Below, piece after piece: positions 1 through 6,175 of a stretch of 6,337 nucleotides of DNA (its first letter is position 1; the number at the start of each line of letters is the position of its first letter). The stretch is from Bordetella parapertussis. Lineage in GTDB: Bacteria; Pseudomonadota; Gammaproteobacteria; Burkholderiales; SG8-41. A program made the position numbers and the translations under genes. The stretch lies in contig CAMBCD010000165.1 of the NCBI GenBank assembly GCA_945863085.1, positions 1 to 6,337 of the forward strand, written 5' to 3'. The notes beneath the pieces are model-generated. The model saw only the letters and a list, made by a program, of their open reading frames with translations. It did no database searches and was not told the origin of the DNA.

Positions 1-573
1 TCCAAGGCCATCCTTGAACAGGCAAAATCCCGCGCACAGCGGCCGTTCACGCCAGTGTATTCCGATCCGGGCGCCCGTTATGACGCCGATCTCGTGCTCG
101 ACATCTCCCGGCTGGAACCACAGGTGTCGAAGCCGGGCAGCGTCGAAAACGCGGTCAATGTGTCGGAAGTCGAAGGCACGGCCATCGACCACGCCTTCAT
201 CGGCTCCTGCGGCTCCGGCATGTGGGACGACATGACCACGGCAGCGGCGATCCTCAAGGGCCGCCGCCTCGCACCCAATGTGCGGCTGTTCATCGCCCCC
301 GGCACCGAGGCCACCAACCGCCGGCTCGCTGCGGAAGGCCTGCTCGGCATCTTCATCGAAGCCGGCGCAGTGATGCTGCCCCCCGGCTGCGGCCCCTGCA
401 ATGACGCCGTGATCGGCCCGGTACATTCGGGTGAAGTGTCGATTTCGACAGCGACCAACAACAATGCCGGCCGTTTCGGCGCCCGCGACGCAAAACTCTA
501 TCTCGGCAGCCCGGCGACGGTGGCCGCATCCGCAGTGGCGGGCAAAATCGCCGATGCACGCAAAATGAATTGA
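1..573 (+). CDS. Aconitase-superfamily dehydratase/isomerase large subunit, 3-isopropylmalate dehydratase type (5' truncated)
   Basis: The reading frame is open from base 1 and gives 190 residues ending at TGA 571-573. The start lies outside the window; large chains of this type are usually about 420 residues, so roughly the C-terminal half is present. Members bind a [4Fe-4S] cluster and dehydrate/rehydrate a hydroxy acid together with a small subunit. Visible family signatures are VSEVEGTAIDHAFIGSC, PGCGPC and the C-terminal SPATVAASAVAGKI. The three expected cluster cysteines are at codons 208-210, 388-390 and 397-399. Oddities: the usual SCTN-G-R segment reads SCGSGM, and the usual NRNF.GR segment reads TNNNAGR, so an arginine that contacts substrate in aconitase is replaced by Asn (457-459) by my by-eye alignment. 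The small-subunit gene follows after 16 bases. The family call is firm; the substrate is unknown, and I would not call it leuC. Confidence 0.9.
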   Translation, partial: SKAILEQAKSRAQRPFTPVYSDPGARYDADLVLDISRLEPQVSKPGSVENAVNVSEVEGTAIDHAFIGSCGSGMWDDMTTAAAILKGRRLAPNVRLFIAPGTEATNRRLAAEGLLGIFIEAGAVMLPPGCGPCNDAVIGPVHSGEVSISTATNNNAGRFGARDAKLYLGSPATVAASAVAGKIADARKMN

Positions 574-589
574 TGACCGGAAAAAGCTT

Positions 590-1123
590 ATGAGTGAATT
601 TGCCTGGGTACTCAAAGGACGCTGTTACAAACTCGGCCACGATGTCTGGCATGCCGGCGGCGTGGTGCCGAACTGGCTGATCACCGGCCGGCACTTCGAC
701 CCCAAGGACATCATCCCGCATCTGTTCGAGGAAACCGATCCCGGTTTCCATACCCGCTGCAAACCCGGCGACATCATCGTCACCGGGCGCAATTTCGGCA
801 TGGGCCCGAAAATGAACGGCTACATTGCCATGCAGGCACTGGGTCTGGGGCTGGTCTGCGAATCGATGCCCTTCCTCGCCTTCCGCGCGGCAATCGGCTG
901 TGGCGTGCGGGTGATGACCGACTGTGTCAATGTCACCGAAATGTGCGAAACCGGGGATGAACTCGAGGTCAATTTCCGCGATGGTTTTTTCATCAACCAT
1001 ACACGCGACTTCCGCCGGGAATATCCGCCGATCCCCGACGCGCTGATGGAAATCGTCGAACTCGGCGGCAATGCGGGCTGGCTGCAGCAGTGGCAGGCCA
1101 CTCGCAATGCGGCCGCCTCATGA
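590..1123 (+). CDS. Aconitase-superfamily small (swivelling) subunit, LeuD-like, divergent
   Basis: This 177-residue protein is the expected partner of the large subunit encoded just upstream; in this family the small chain closes over the iron-sulfur cluster and supplies part of the substrate pocket. The fold signature is seen in the N-terminal LKGRCYKLGHDVW, in VTGRNFGMG at 65-72, and in the following segment LGLVCESMPFLAFRAAIGCG, which matches the LeuD pattern of a residue run after the active-site loop. The active-site loop itself is not canonical: where LeuD has GSSRE this protein has GPKMN (72-76, bases 803-817), and the DTD of the usual D.IDTD..IP segment reads HAG. Start ATG 590 is preceded by a weak purine stretch GGAAAAAG (579-586). 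The stop overlaps the start of the next gene. Family assignment is good; activity on isopropylmalate is unlikely. Confidence 0.85.
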   Translation: MSEFAWVLKGRCYKLGHDVWHAGGVVPNWLITGRHFDPKDIIPHLFEETDPGFHTRCKPGDIIVTGRNFGMGPKMNGYIAMQALGLGLVCESMPFLAFRAAIGCGVRVMTDCVNVTEMCETGDELEVNFRDGFFINHTRDFRREYPPIPDALMEIVELGGNAGWLQQWQATRNAAAS

Positions 1124-1872
1124 CTGCACACCACAACAGCTACGGCCAGCCTGTCGGGTTCCCGATCACGGACTGGACAGCGCCACCGTTGCCGCCACGC
1201 ACCACACTGACAGGCAATTATTGCCGCATCGAACCGCTGGATGCCGGGCGCCACGCCGCCGATTTCCATTTCGCCAACCAGCTTGAACCCGATGAACGCG
1301 GCTGGACTTACCTGACTTACGGCCCTTTCGCCACTGAAGAGGAATGCCGGCGCTGGGCTGAAGAGTATTCACAGCGCAAGGATTATCTCTTTCACGCCAT
1401 CATCGATCTCGAAAGCGGCGAGGCCGCAGGCATGGCCGCCTACATGCGCATCGATGCCGCCAACGGCAGCATTGAAGTCGGCGGCATCAAGTACACACCA
1501 TTGATCGCACAGCAGCCGGCCGCCACCGAAGCCATGCACCTGATGATGAAAAATGCGTTTGCGCTGGGTTACCGCCGCTACGAATGGAAATGTGACGCAC
1601 TGAATGAACCCTCCCGCGCGGCGGCGCAACGGCTGGGTTTTTCGTACGAAGGCACGTTCCGGCAGGCCGTGGTCTACAAGAACCGCAACCGCGACACCGC
1701 GTGGTATTCAATTACCGATCGCGAATGGCCCGCACTGCAGGCCATGCATGAGCAGTGGCTGGCGCCGGAGAATTTCGACGCGCAGGGACAGCAGATCGTC
1801 AGCCTGTCCGGACTTACCGCACCTCTGCTGCGCCAGCATCACTGGACAGTACCGCCCGAAGAAAATTTATAA
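1120..1872 (+). CDS. GNAT-family N-acetyltransferase, RimJ/RimL-like
   Basis: The protein has 250 residues and should transfer an acetyl group from acetyl-CoA to an amine; the acceptor is not known. It belongs to the large-GNAT group with an N-terminal RIEPLDA strand (36-42), WTYLTYGPF (62-70), AYMRID (107-112), the EVGGIKY strand (119-125) followed by the CoA-binding turn around QQPAATEAMHLMM (131-143), YRRYEWKCDALNEPSR (151-166) and LGFSYEGTF (172-180). RNRDTAWYSI (188-198) is also typical. I chose ATG 1120 because it forms an ATGA overlap with the upstream stop 1121-1123, the usual geometry for translational coupling; no Shine-Dalgarno is visible there. A GTG at 1090 would add ten residues but has no ribosome site either and lies deep in the small-subunit gene. 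The C-terminal tail past about residue 215 is outside the GNAT core. Confidence 0.9.
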   Translation: MTAHHNSYGQPVGFPITDWTAPPLPPRTTLTGNYCRIEPLDAGRHAADFHFANQLEPDERGWTYLTYGPFATEEECRRWAEEYSQRKDYLFHAIIDLESGEAAGMAAYMRIDAANGSIEVGGIKYTPLIAQQPAATEAMHLMMKNAFALGYRRYEWKCDALNEPSRAAAQRLGFSYEGTFRQAVVYKNRNRDTAWYSITDREWPALQAMHEQWLAPENFDAQGQQIVSLSGLTAPLLRQHHWTVPPEENL

Positions 1873-2922
1873 CTATTTGTTTTTATCGATATTTTTATGC
1901 CCGGCACGCAACCGTGCCGCAGCGATGATGCGTTTCAGCGCGTCACCATAGGTCACGCCGGCAAAACACACGTTGTTGCCCATCGCATGCGGATGCAGAT
2001 CCGGATTGGCGTTGGCTTCGAGAAATATCAATCGCCCGTCCGGTGTCAGCCGGTAATCCACACGACCGTAATCGCGCAGCTTCAGCGCATGGAAAATCGC
2101 GCGGCTGGCGGTTTCAACATCACGCTGCAGGTTGCGCGAGAGTTTCGCAACCCGCCAGCGCACCCGCCAGCGGCTGCGATAGGCGCCGTCGTTTTTGAGC
2201 TTGTACGACGCAAACTCCGGCGCGCCCCGCCCCTTGCGGCCGATCACCAGTTCCACCGCCGGCATCACTTCGGGCGTGCTGCCGAGCAGCGCGACATACA
2301 GATCGCAGCCCTCGATGAATTCCTCACAGATCAGCGGCGCAGCCACCCGTTTGCGCAGCACGCGCACCCGTTGCACCAGTTCACGCTCATTCTTGACCAG
2401 TGAATTGCCGCGCACTTCGTCCGAGCCATCGCCGAACTGCGGTTTGACGATCAGCGGATAGGGCACGCGCGGATTGCGGATGGGACCACGTGGCGGAATC
2501 ACGAAATGCCGCGGTACGCCGACGCCGAGGTCGGCGACGATGTGTTTGGACAAGGCCTTGTCGCGCGCCAGCCTGAGCCCGCTCAAGCCGGTTCCCGTGT
2601 ACGGTATCTGCAACAGGTCGAGCAGCCCGGCAATCGCCGCATCCTGGCTGCGATCACCGTCCACGCATTCGGTGAGGTTAAACACCAGCCGCGGCTTCAG
2701 CGCGCGCAATTCGGTGATCACCGGCTCCACCGCCGCATCGAAGGGCACCACGGTGACGCTCAGGCGCTGTGCGCGCAGCGCATCGAACAGGTAAGCCTCG
2801 ACGCTGCTGCGTTCCGGTACAAAACGGCCGGATGCCCTGCGTTCGCCGGCTTCGGCATCGACAAGCAGCACAATGTCACAGCGGGCACCGGCTTTGATGT
2901 TGGGTTTTTTGTCCTGCGTCAT
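1873..2922 (-). CDS. ATP-grasp protein, D-alanine-D-alanine ligase-like
   Basis: The 349-residue protein has the layout of a Ddl-type ATP-grasp ligase, which activates a carboxylate as acyl phosphate and joins it to an amine. Seen in order: LVFNLTEC (79-86), AGLLDLLQIPYTGTG (98-112), ALSKHIVADLGVGVPRHFVI (123-142), PLIVKPQFGDGS (156-167, with Lys160 as the probable ATP lysine), CEEFIEGCDLYVALLG (199-214), and YGRVDYRL...LIFLEANANPD (285-308). By eye, Arg287, Asp289, Glu302 and Asn304 match the Ddl arginine and magnesium ligands. Differences from true Ddl are that the SSVG stretch after Lys160 reads GDGSDEV, the C-terminal NTxPG reads NANPD, and the omega-loop region is replaced by a basic RWRVRWRV segment. 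The gene is last in its unit, 26 bases after the M24 gene, and shows no Shine-Dalgarno before ATG 2922. An in-frame TAA at 2932-2934 rules out a longer start. The acceptor substrate is unknown. Confidence 0.85.
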   Translation of the reverse strand: MTQDKKPNIKAGARCDIVLLVDAEAGERRASGRFVPERSSVEAYLFDALRAQRLSVTVVPFDAAVEPVITELRALKPRLVFNLTECVDGDRSQDAAIAGLLDLLQIPYTGTGLSGLRLARDKALSKHIVADLGVGVPRHFVIPPRGPIRNPRVPYPLIVKPQFGDGSDEVRGNSLVKNERELVQRVRVLRKRVAAPLICEEFIEGCDLYVALLGSTPEVMPAVELVIGRKGRGAPEFASYKLKNDGAYRSRWRVRWRVAKLSRNLQRDVETASRAIFHALKLRDYGRVDYRLTPDGRLIFLEANANPDLHPHAMGNNVCFAGVTYGDALKRIIAAARLRAGHKNIDKNK

Positions 2923-2941
2923 GCGCTGATTTTAACAGCGC
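2923..2941 (-). promoter_or_regulatory. Hairpin abutting the ATP-grasp start codon
   Basis: On the minus strand GCGCTG, a seven-base AT-rich loop and CAGCGC form a perfect 6-bp stem, and the 3' arm touches the ATG at 2920-2922. No T-run follows, so it is not an intrinsic terminator. It occupies the place where a ribosome site should be, and none is visible. It could lower or regulate initiation, or be opened by ribosomes finishing the upstream gene. The stem is seen directly; the role is inferred. Confidence 0.4.
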
Positions 2942-2948
2942 GACCACT

Positions 2949-4160
2949 TCAGATGTGCTGGCCCGCCTGGAACAGTCCGCGCGGCGCGCGATGCAGCGGC
3001 TCGAAACCGTCGCGGGTGACCCGGATCATTTCCCCCACCTGCACGCCCGCGCGCGGCGCACCATCGGCGCCGGTGGTGGTGACATTGGGCTGCACCACCA
3101 CGGTCATGTTTTCCTCCAGCGTCATTTCCGGCAATGCACCGGCCATTCGGCTGCGGGTGCCGATGATGGGCTGGAAATAACCGCCGCCGAAACCATGCAC
3201 CAAATCGTCGCAGACCGGGTAACCCTTCTGCTCGATCAGCCCGGTGGCATCGATGATCTCCTGCATCGTCGCGCCATGGCGCAGCACCTTGGTCACTGCA
3301 TCAAAGGTTGCTTCAGCCGTTGCGTATAAATCTGCATAACGCGACGTCGCTTCGGCATCGACGGTGAAGCTGCGCAGCACCTGCCCGGGATAATCCCACC
3401 AATACGCCGACAGTTCGCAGGACACGATGTCGCCCGACTGGACCTTGCGTGGCGACGGATGCTGCGGCGGCACGTAGATATGCGGCCGAGCCATTGAAGT
3501 CACGCCGATGTAATGGATCATGGTGGTGCCGCCCAGTTTGACGTAGGCACTTTCCACCAGCGCGCCGAGCTCACGCTCATCCATTCCCACGCGCGTGCCC
3601 GCCACCAGCGCACGCAGGCCGGCATCGGACAGTGCAGCACCGATGCGCAGCCAGTCGATTTCCTCTTCCGACTTGCGCATGCGCAGCTGCGTGTATTCGG
3701 AGTCCAGCGCCACCATGTCGAACACCGCCTCCAGCTGGCGGTACTTGGGCACCGTCAGCGGGCCGATGATGCCGACCCGTTTCGCACCACGACTTTTCAG
3801 TTCGCTGATGGTTTTGGCAATCCCCCGGTGTTCTCCCCAGCGCACATCGACATCGCGGGCGATTTTCCGGCCCAGCGGAAAGTGGTTGTGCCACTCCATG
3901 TGCATGACCATCTGCGTGCCGGGCCGGAAGACCACGTAGGCCTCGACCGTGCCGGGCCAGCCGGTCACCCACTGCACGGCGTTGCCGGCACGGTGGTCGG
4001 TCACCACCAGCAGCTGATCACAACCGTGTTTTTCCATGGCTGCCGCCAGCGCCCGCTGGCGGCGCGCGTATTCGGCATCGGAAAATCGCGGATAGTCCTG
4101 CTGCAGGATGGCCTGCAGCCGCGGCTTCAGATCCAGCGGATTCGCGGCAGTGGCGGTCAC
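2949..4160 (-). CDS. M24 (creatinase/prolidase 'pita-bread') family protein lacking the metal ligands
   Basis: This 403-residue protein has an N-terminal creatinase-like domain (about 28-160, including AVQWVTGWPG) and a C-terminal pita-bread domain (about 165-395). The family signature is recognisable in MRKSEEEIDWLR (161-172), GDIVSCELSAYWWDYPG (243-259), LVHGFGGGY (320-328), LEENMTVVVQPNV (348-360) and GVQVGEMIRVT (372-382). Aligned by eye to metal-dependent M24 peptidases, the Asp, Asp, His, Glu, Glu ligands become Glu249, Gln260, Phe324, Gln357 and Gly376, while a His (227) at the creatinase catalytic-His position remains. It therefore resembles metal-free creatinase-type hydrolases more than aminopeptidase P. 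The start is GTG at 4158-4160, overlapping the upstream stop as GTGA, with GAAAGG at 4170-4175 nine bases upstream. The substrate is not known; a C-N bond in a small cytoplasmic compound is a reasonable guess. Confidence 0.85.
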   Translation of the reverse strand: MTATAANPLDLKPRLQAILQQDYPRFSDAEYARRQRALAAAMEKHGCDQLLVVTDHRAGNAVQWVTGWPGTVEAYVVFRPGTQMVMHMEWHNHFPLGRKIARDVDVRWGEHRGIAKTISELKSRGAKRVGIIGPLTVPKYRQLEAVFDMVALDSEYTQLRMRKSEEEIDWLRIGAALSDAGLRALVAGTRVGMDERELGALVESAYVKLGGTTMIHYIGVTSMARPHIYVPPQHPSPRKVQSGDIVSCELSAYWWDYPGQVLRSFTVDAEATSRYADLYATAEATFDAVTKVLRHGATMQEIIDATGLIEQKGYPVCDDLVHGFGGGYFQPIIGTRSRMAGALPEMTLEENMTVVVQPNVTTTGADGAPRAGVQVGEMIRVTRDGFEPLHRAPRGLFQAGQHI

Positions 4161-5140
4161 AGTCCCATGCCTTTCAGGGCCTGCGCCCCGTAGCGTGCAC
4201 CGGCGCCGGCGCCGATGGCAAAAATCGCATCCAGTTCAGCACGCACCCCCGCCGGCAATTCCAGTTCCGCTGCCGCGGCATTCAGTTCGACGTTCACCGC
4301 GCGGTTGGTGCCGGGAATGGCCACCATGAAATCCTGCTGCGCCAGCAACCAGGCCAGCGCGACCTGCGCAGGCGTCGCATCAACACTCTGCGCAATCGTT
4401 TCCAGCTGGCTGACCAGTTCGACGTTGCGCGCCAGGTTTTCCGGCAGGAAACGCGGATTGCGCCGCCGCCGGTCGCCTTCCGGCAGGTCATCCACGCTCT
4501 TGATGTTGCCGGTCAGCAGGCCACGGCCCAGCGGCGCATAGGCCACGTAACCGATGCCGAGTTTTTTGCACGCCGGCAGGATCTCCTGCTCCACTTCGCG
4601 GTACCACAGCGAATATTCGGTCTGCAGCACCGCCACCGGATATTCACTGTGTGCACGCTGCAGGGTGTTGACGCCGGCCTCGCACAAGCCAATCCAGCGC
4701 ACCTTGCCGCGTTTGACCAGGTCGGCCATCGCACCGACGGTTTCCTCGATCGGCACGCCGGGATCAACACGGTGCAGGTAATAAAGGTCGATGACGTCGG
4801 TGCCCAGCCGCTGCAGGCTGGCGTCGCAGCATTCAAAAACATACTCCGGCCGGCCGTTGGTGCCCTTCTTGCCGTCAGGCAGGTCGATGTTGCCGAACTT
4901 GGAAGCGATCAGCACCCGATTGCGGTGCGGCTTCAGTGCCCGTCCCAGCAGCACTTCATGCCGGGTGCCCCAGTAGGCGTCCGAGGTGTCAAACAGATTG
5001 ATGCCGAGATCCAGCGCGCGGGCGATCGCCGCGTTGAATTCCTCTTCCTGCGGAGTACCGAACTGCACGGGTGTTGCGCCCCGCCCCATGCTGATGGCCG
5101 AAACCTCGGGACCGTTTTTGCCGAGACGGTGAAATTTCAT
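4157..5140 (-). CDS. Aldo/keto reductase
   Basis: The 327-residue product is an NAD(P)H-dependent aldo/keto reductase, a cytoplasmic TIM-barrel enzyme that interconverts carbonyls and alcohols. The catalytic tetrad is complete: Asp51 (FDTSDAY), Tyr56, Lys81 (ASKFG) and His123 (YYLHRVD). Other typical parts are VRWIGLCEAG (147-156), LQTEYSLWYREVE (172-184), YAPLGRGLLTG (201-211) and IPGTNR (275-280) near the cofactor. I chose ATG 5138-5140 because it begins the conserved MKFHRLGKNGPEVSAISMG and has TAGGA at 5149-5153, eight bases upstream. A longer reading to 5173 would start inside a terminator stem and add non-homologous residues. The C-terminus overlaps the next gene by 4 bases. Its electron acceptor substrate cannot be told; the class often handles sugars, aldehydes or ketones. 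Confidence 0.93.
   Translation of the reverse strand: MKFHRLGKNGPEVSAISMGRGATPVQFGTPQEEEFNAAIARALDLGINLFDTSDAYWGTRHEVLLGRALKPHRNRVLIASKFGNIDLPDGKKGTNGRPEYVFECCDASLQRLGTDVIDLYYLHRVDPGVPIEETVGAMADLVKRGKVRWIGLCEAGVNTLQRAHSEYPVAVLQTEYSLWYREVEQEILPACKKLGIGYVAYAPLGRGLLTGNIKSVDDLPEGDRRRRNPRFLPENLARNVELVSQLETIAQSVDATPAQVALAWLLAQQDFMVAIPGTNRAVNVELNAAAAELELPAGVRAELDAIFAIGAGAGARYGAQALKGMGL
4170..4175 (-). promoter_or_regulatory. Ribosome binding site for the M24 gene
   Basis: GAAAGG on the minus strand sits nine bases before the GTG at 4160 and inside the last codons of the aldo/keto reductase gene. It supports the unusual GTG start and coupled translation. Confidence 0.55.
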
Positions 5141-5148
5141 GCGGTACG

Positions 5149-5153
5149 TCCTA
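5149..5153 (-). promoter_or_regulatory. Ribosome binding site for the aldo/keto reductase gene
   Basis: TAGGA on the minus strand lies eight bases before ATG 5140, and only two bases downstream of the T-rich tail of the terminator at 5156-5184. It decides the start codon against the longer open frame. Confidence 0.6.
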
Positions 5154-5155
5154 AT

Positions 5156-5184
5156 AAAAAACAGGCGGCGCATACCGCGCCGCC
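5156..5184 (-). terminator. Intrinsic terminator after the Bug receptor gene
   Basis: On the minus strand GGCGGCGC (5177-5184), a five-base loop GGTAT and GCGCCGCC (5164-5171) make a perfect all-G/C 8-bp stem, followed by TGTTTTTT (5156-5163). It lies 19 bases after the receptor stop codon. It should end or reduce transcription from the receptor gene before the aldo/keto reductase gene, so it separates the minus-strand genes into two parts or works as a partial terminator that lowers downstream expression. Confidence 0.85.
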
Positions 5185-5203
5185 CGTATTGACCGAAGCC
5201 CGG

Positions 5204-6166
5204 TTACTGCGGCTTGATGCCGGCCGCCTGCAGCACCGTCGCCCCGGTTTTGATTTCCTCGCGCACAAACCTGGAAAACTGCGCGGAGTTCATTTCCATC
5301 GGCTCGTTGCCCAGACCCGCCAGTTTTGCCTTGATCACCGGATCATTGCCCGCCGCCTTGATCGAACTGGCGATTCTTGCAATCACCGGCTGCGGCACGC
5401 CGGTCGGCGCCCAGATGCCGAACCACAGCGAAAAATCGAAGCCGGGCACGCCCGATTCGGCAATCGTCGGCACATTGGACAGCACGCTGCTGCGCTTGAT
5501 CGTGCTCACTGCGATGGCGCGCACCTTGCCGGCCTGGACCTGGCCCAGCGTGGCCGAGATCGGCGCAAAATAGAAATCGACACGCCCGCCCACGATGTCG
5601 GCCAGCGCTTCGCCCGAGCCCTTGTACGGTATGTGATTCATGTTGACCTTGGCCATCAACTTGAACTTTTCCAGGTTGAGGTGCGTGCCGCTGCCGATAC
5701 CCGCCGAAGCAAAGTTGAGCGCGCCGGGCCTGGCTTTTGCCGCAGTCAATGCTTCCTGCACGGTCTTGTACGGCGAACTCGGATTGGTCACCATGACATT
5801 GGGCTGCTGCGCCAGCGGGCCGATATCGACAAAATCCTTCAGCGTGTCGAAGGGCAACTTGGCATAGAGCGAGGGATTGACCGTGTGGCCCGAGGAATGC
5901 ATCAGCAGGGTATAACCGTCGGGATTGGCCTTGGCGGCGATGGCCCCGGCGATGGAACCGCCCGCGCCGGGGCGGTTGTCCGCGAGCACGGTCTGCCCCC
6001 ACATCTCCGTCCATTTCTGGGTGTAGAGACGACCCACGATATCCGTCGCACTGCCCGGGGGAAACGCCACGATGAACCGCACCGGTTTGTTCGGGTAATC
6101 CGCGGCAGACACCTGCGAAGCGGCGGTCACCAGCAACACCAACACCATCTTATTGATTTTATTCAC
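5204..6166 (-). CDS. Bug/TctC-family periplasmic solute-binding protein of tripartite tricarboxylate transporter type
   Basis: The 320-residue protein is an extracytoplasmic receptor that binds a small solute, usually a carboxylate, for a TctABC-type transporter or for sensing. It has a signal peptide with a short basic start (MNKINK), a hydrophobic core (MVLVLLVTAASQV) and a likely signal peptidase I site after VSA at 21. The mature part shows the Bug pattern: YPNKPVRFIVAFPPGSATD (24-42), LADNRPGAGGSIAG (61-74), PDGYTLLM (82-89), ASAGIGSGTH (153-162), IPYKGSGEAL (179-188), IVGGRVDFYF (191-200), VPTIAESGVPGFD (232-244) and WFGIWAPTGVP (248-258). The start is GTG 6164-6166, selected because a full AAGGAGG lies nine bases upstream; ATG at 6148 would cut into the signal peptide. 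No TctA or TctB membrane gene is in the window, so the partner transporter must be elsewhere or beyond the edge. The ligand is unknown. Confidence 0.95.
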   Translation of the reverse strand: MNKINKMVLVLLVTAASQVSAADYPNKPVRFIVAFPPGSATDIVGRLYTQKWTEMWGQTVLADNRPGAGGSIAGAIAAKANPDGYTLLMHSSGHTVNPSLYAKLPFDTLKDFVDIGPLAQQPNVMVTNPSSPYKTVQEALTAAKARPGALNFASAGIGSGTHLNLEKFKLMAKVNMNHIPYKGSGEALADIVGGRVDFYFAPISATLGQVQAGKVRAIAVSTIKRSSVLSNVPTIAESGVPGFDFSLWFGIWAPTGVPQPVIARIASSIKAAGNDPVIKAKLAGLGNEPMEMNSAQFSRFVREEIKTGATVLQAAGIKPQ

Positions 6167-6175
6167 GACACCCCC

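Noticed and set aside
353..1000. Long minus-strand open frame (215 codons) opposite the aconitase-like genes
   Set aside because: Its product has no recognisable motif, is rich in His/Arg/Gly as expected from antisense of GC-rich coding DNA, and both plus-strand genes beneath it have clear family signatures.
1..1123. Naming the first two genes leuC and leuD
   Set aside because: The fold matches, but the active-site changes in both chains and the absence of leuB or leuA nearby argue against a leucine biosynthesis role.
1902..1919. Perfect 7-bp hairpin as terminator for either convergent unit
   Set aside because: No T-run follows it on either strand: the T-rich stretch lies on the 5' side for plus-strand transcripts and becomes A-rich downstream on the minus strand. 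It also lies inside coding sequence.
2949..4160. Naming the M24 gene pepP or pepQ
   Set aside because: The metal-binding residues needed for aminopeptidase P or prolidase activity are not found at their positions.
3513..4193. Plus-strand open frame of 226 codons opposite the M24 gene
   Set aside because: It is the complement of a well-supported gene; the composition (His, Arg, Gln rich) is typical of an antisense shadow and no ribosome site or family motif is present.
5141..5173. Longer start for the aldo/keto reductase adding eleven residues
   Set aside because: The extension begins in the terminator stem, has no ribosome site and precedes the conserved N-terminus; ATG 5140 has TAGGA at proper spacing.
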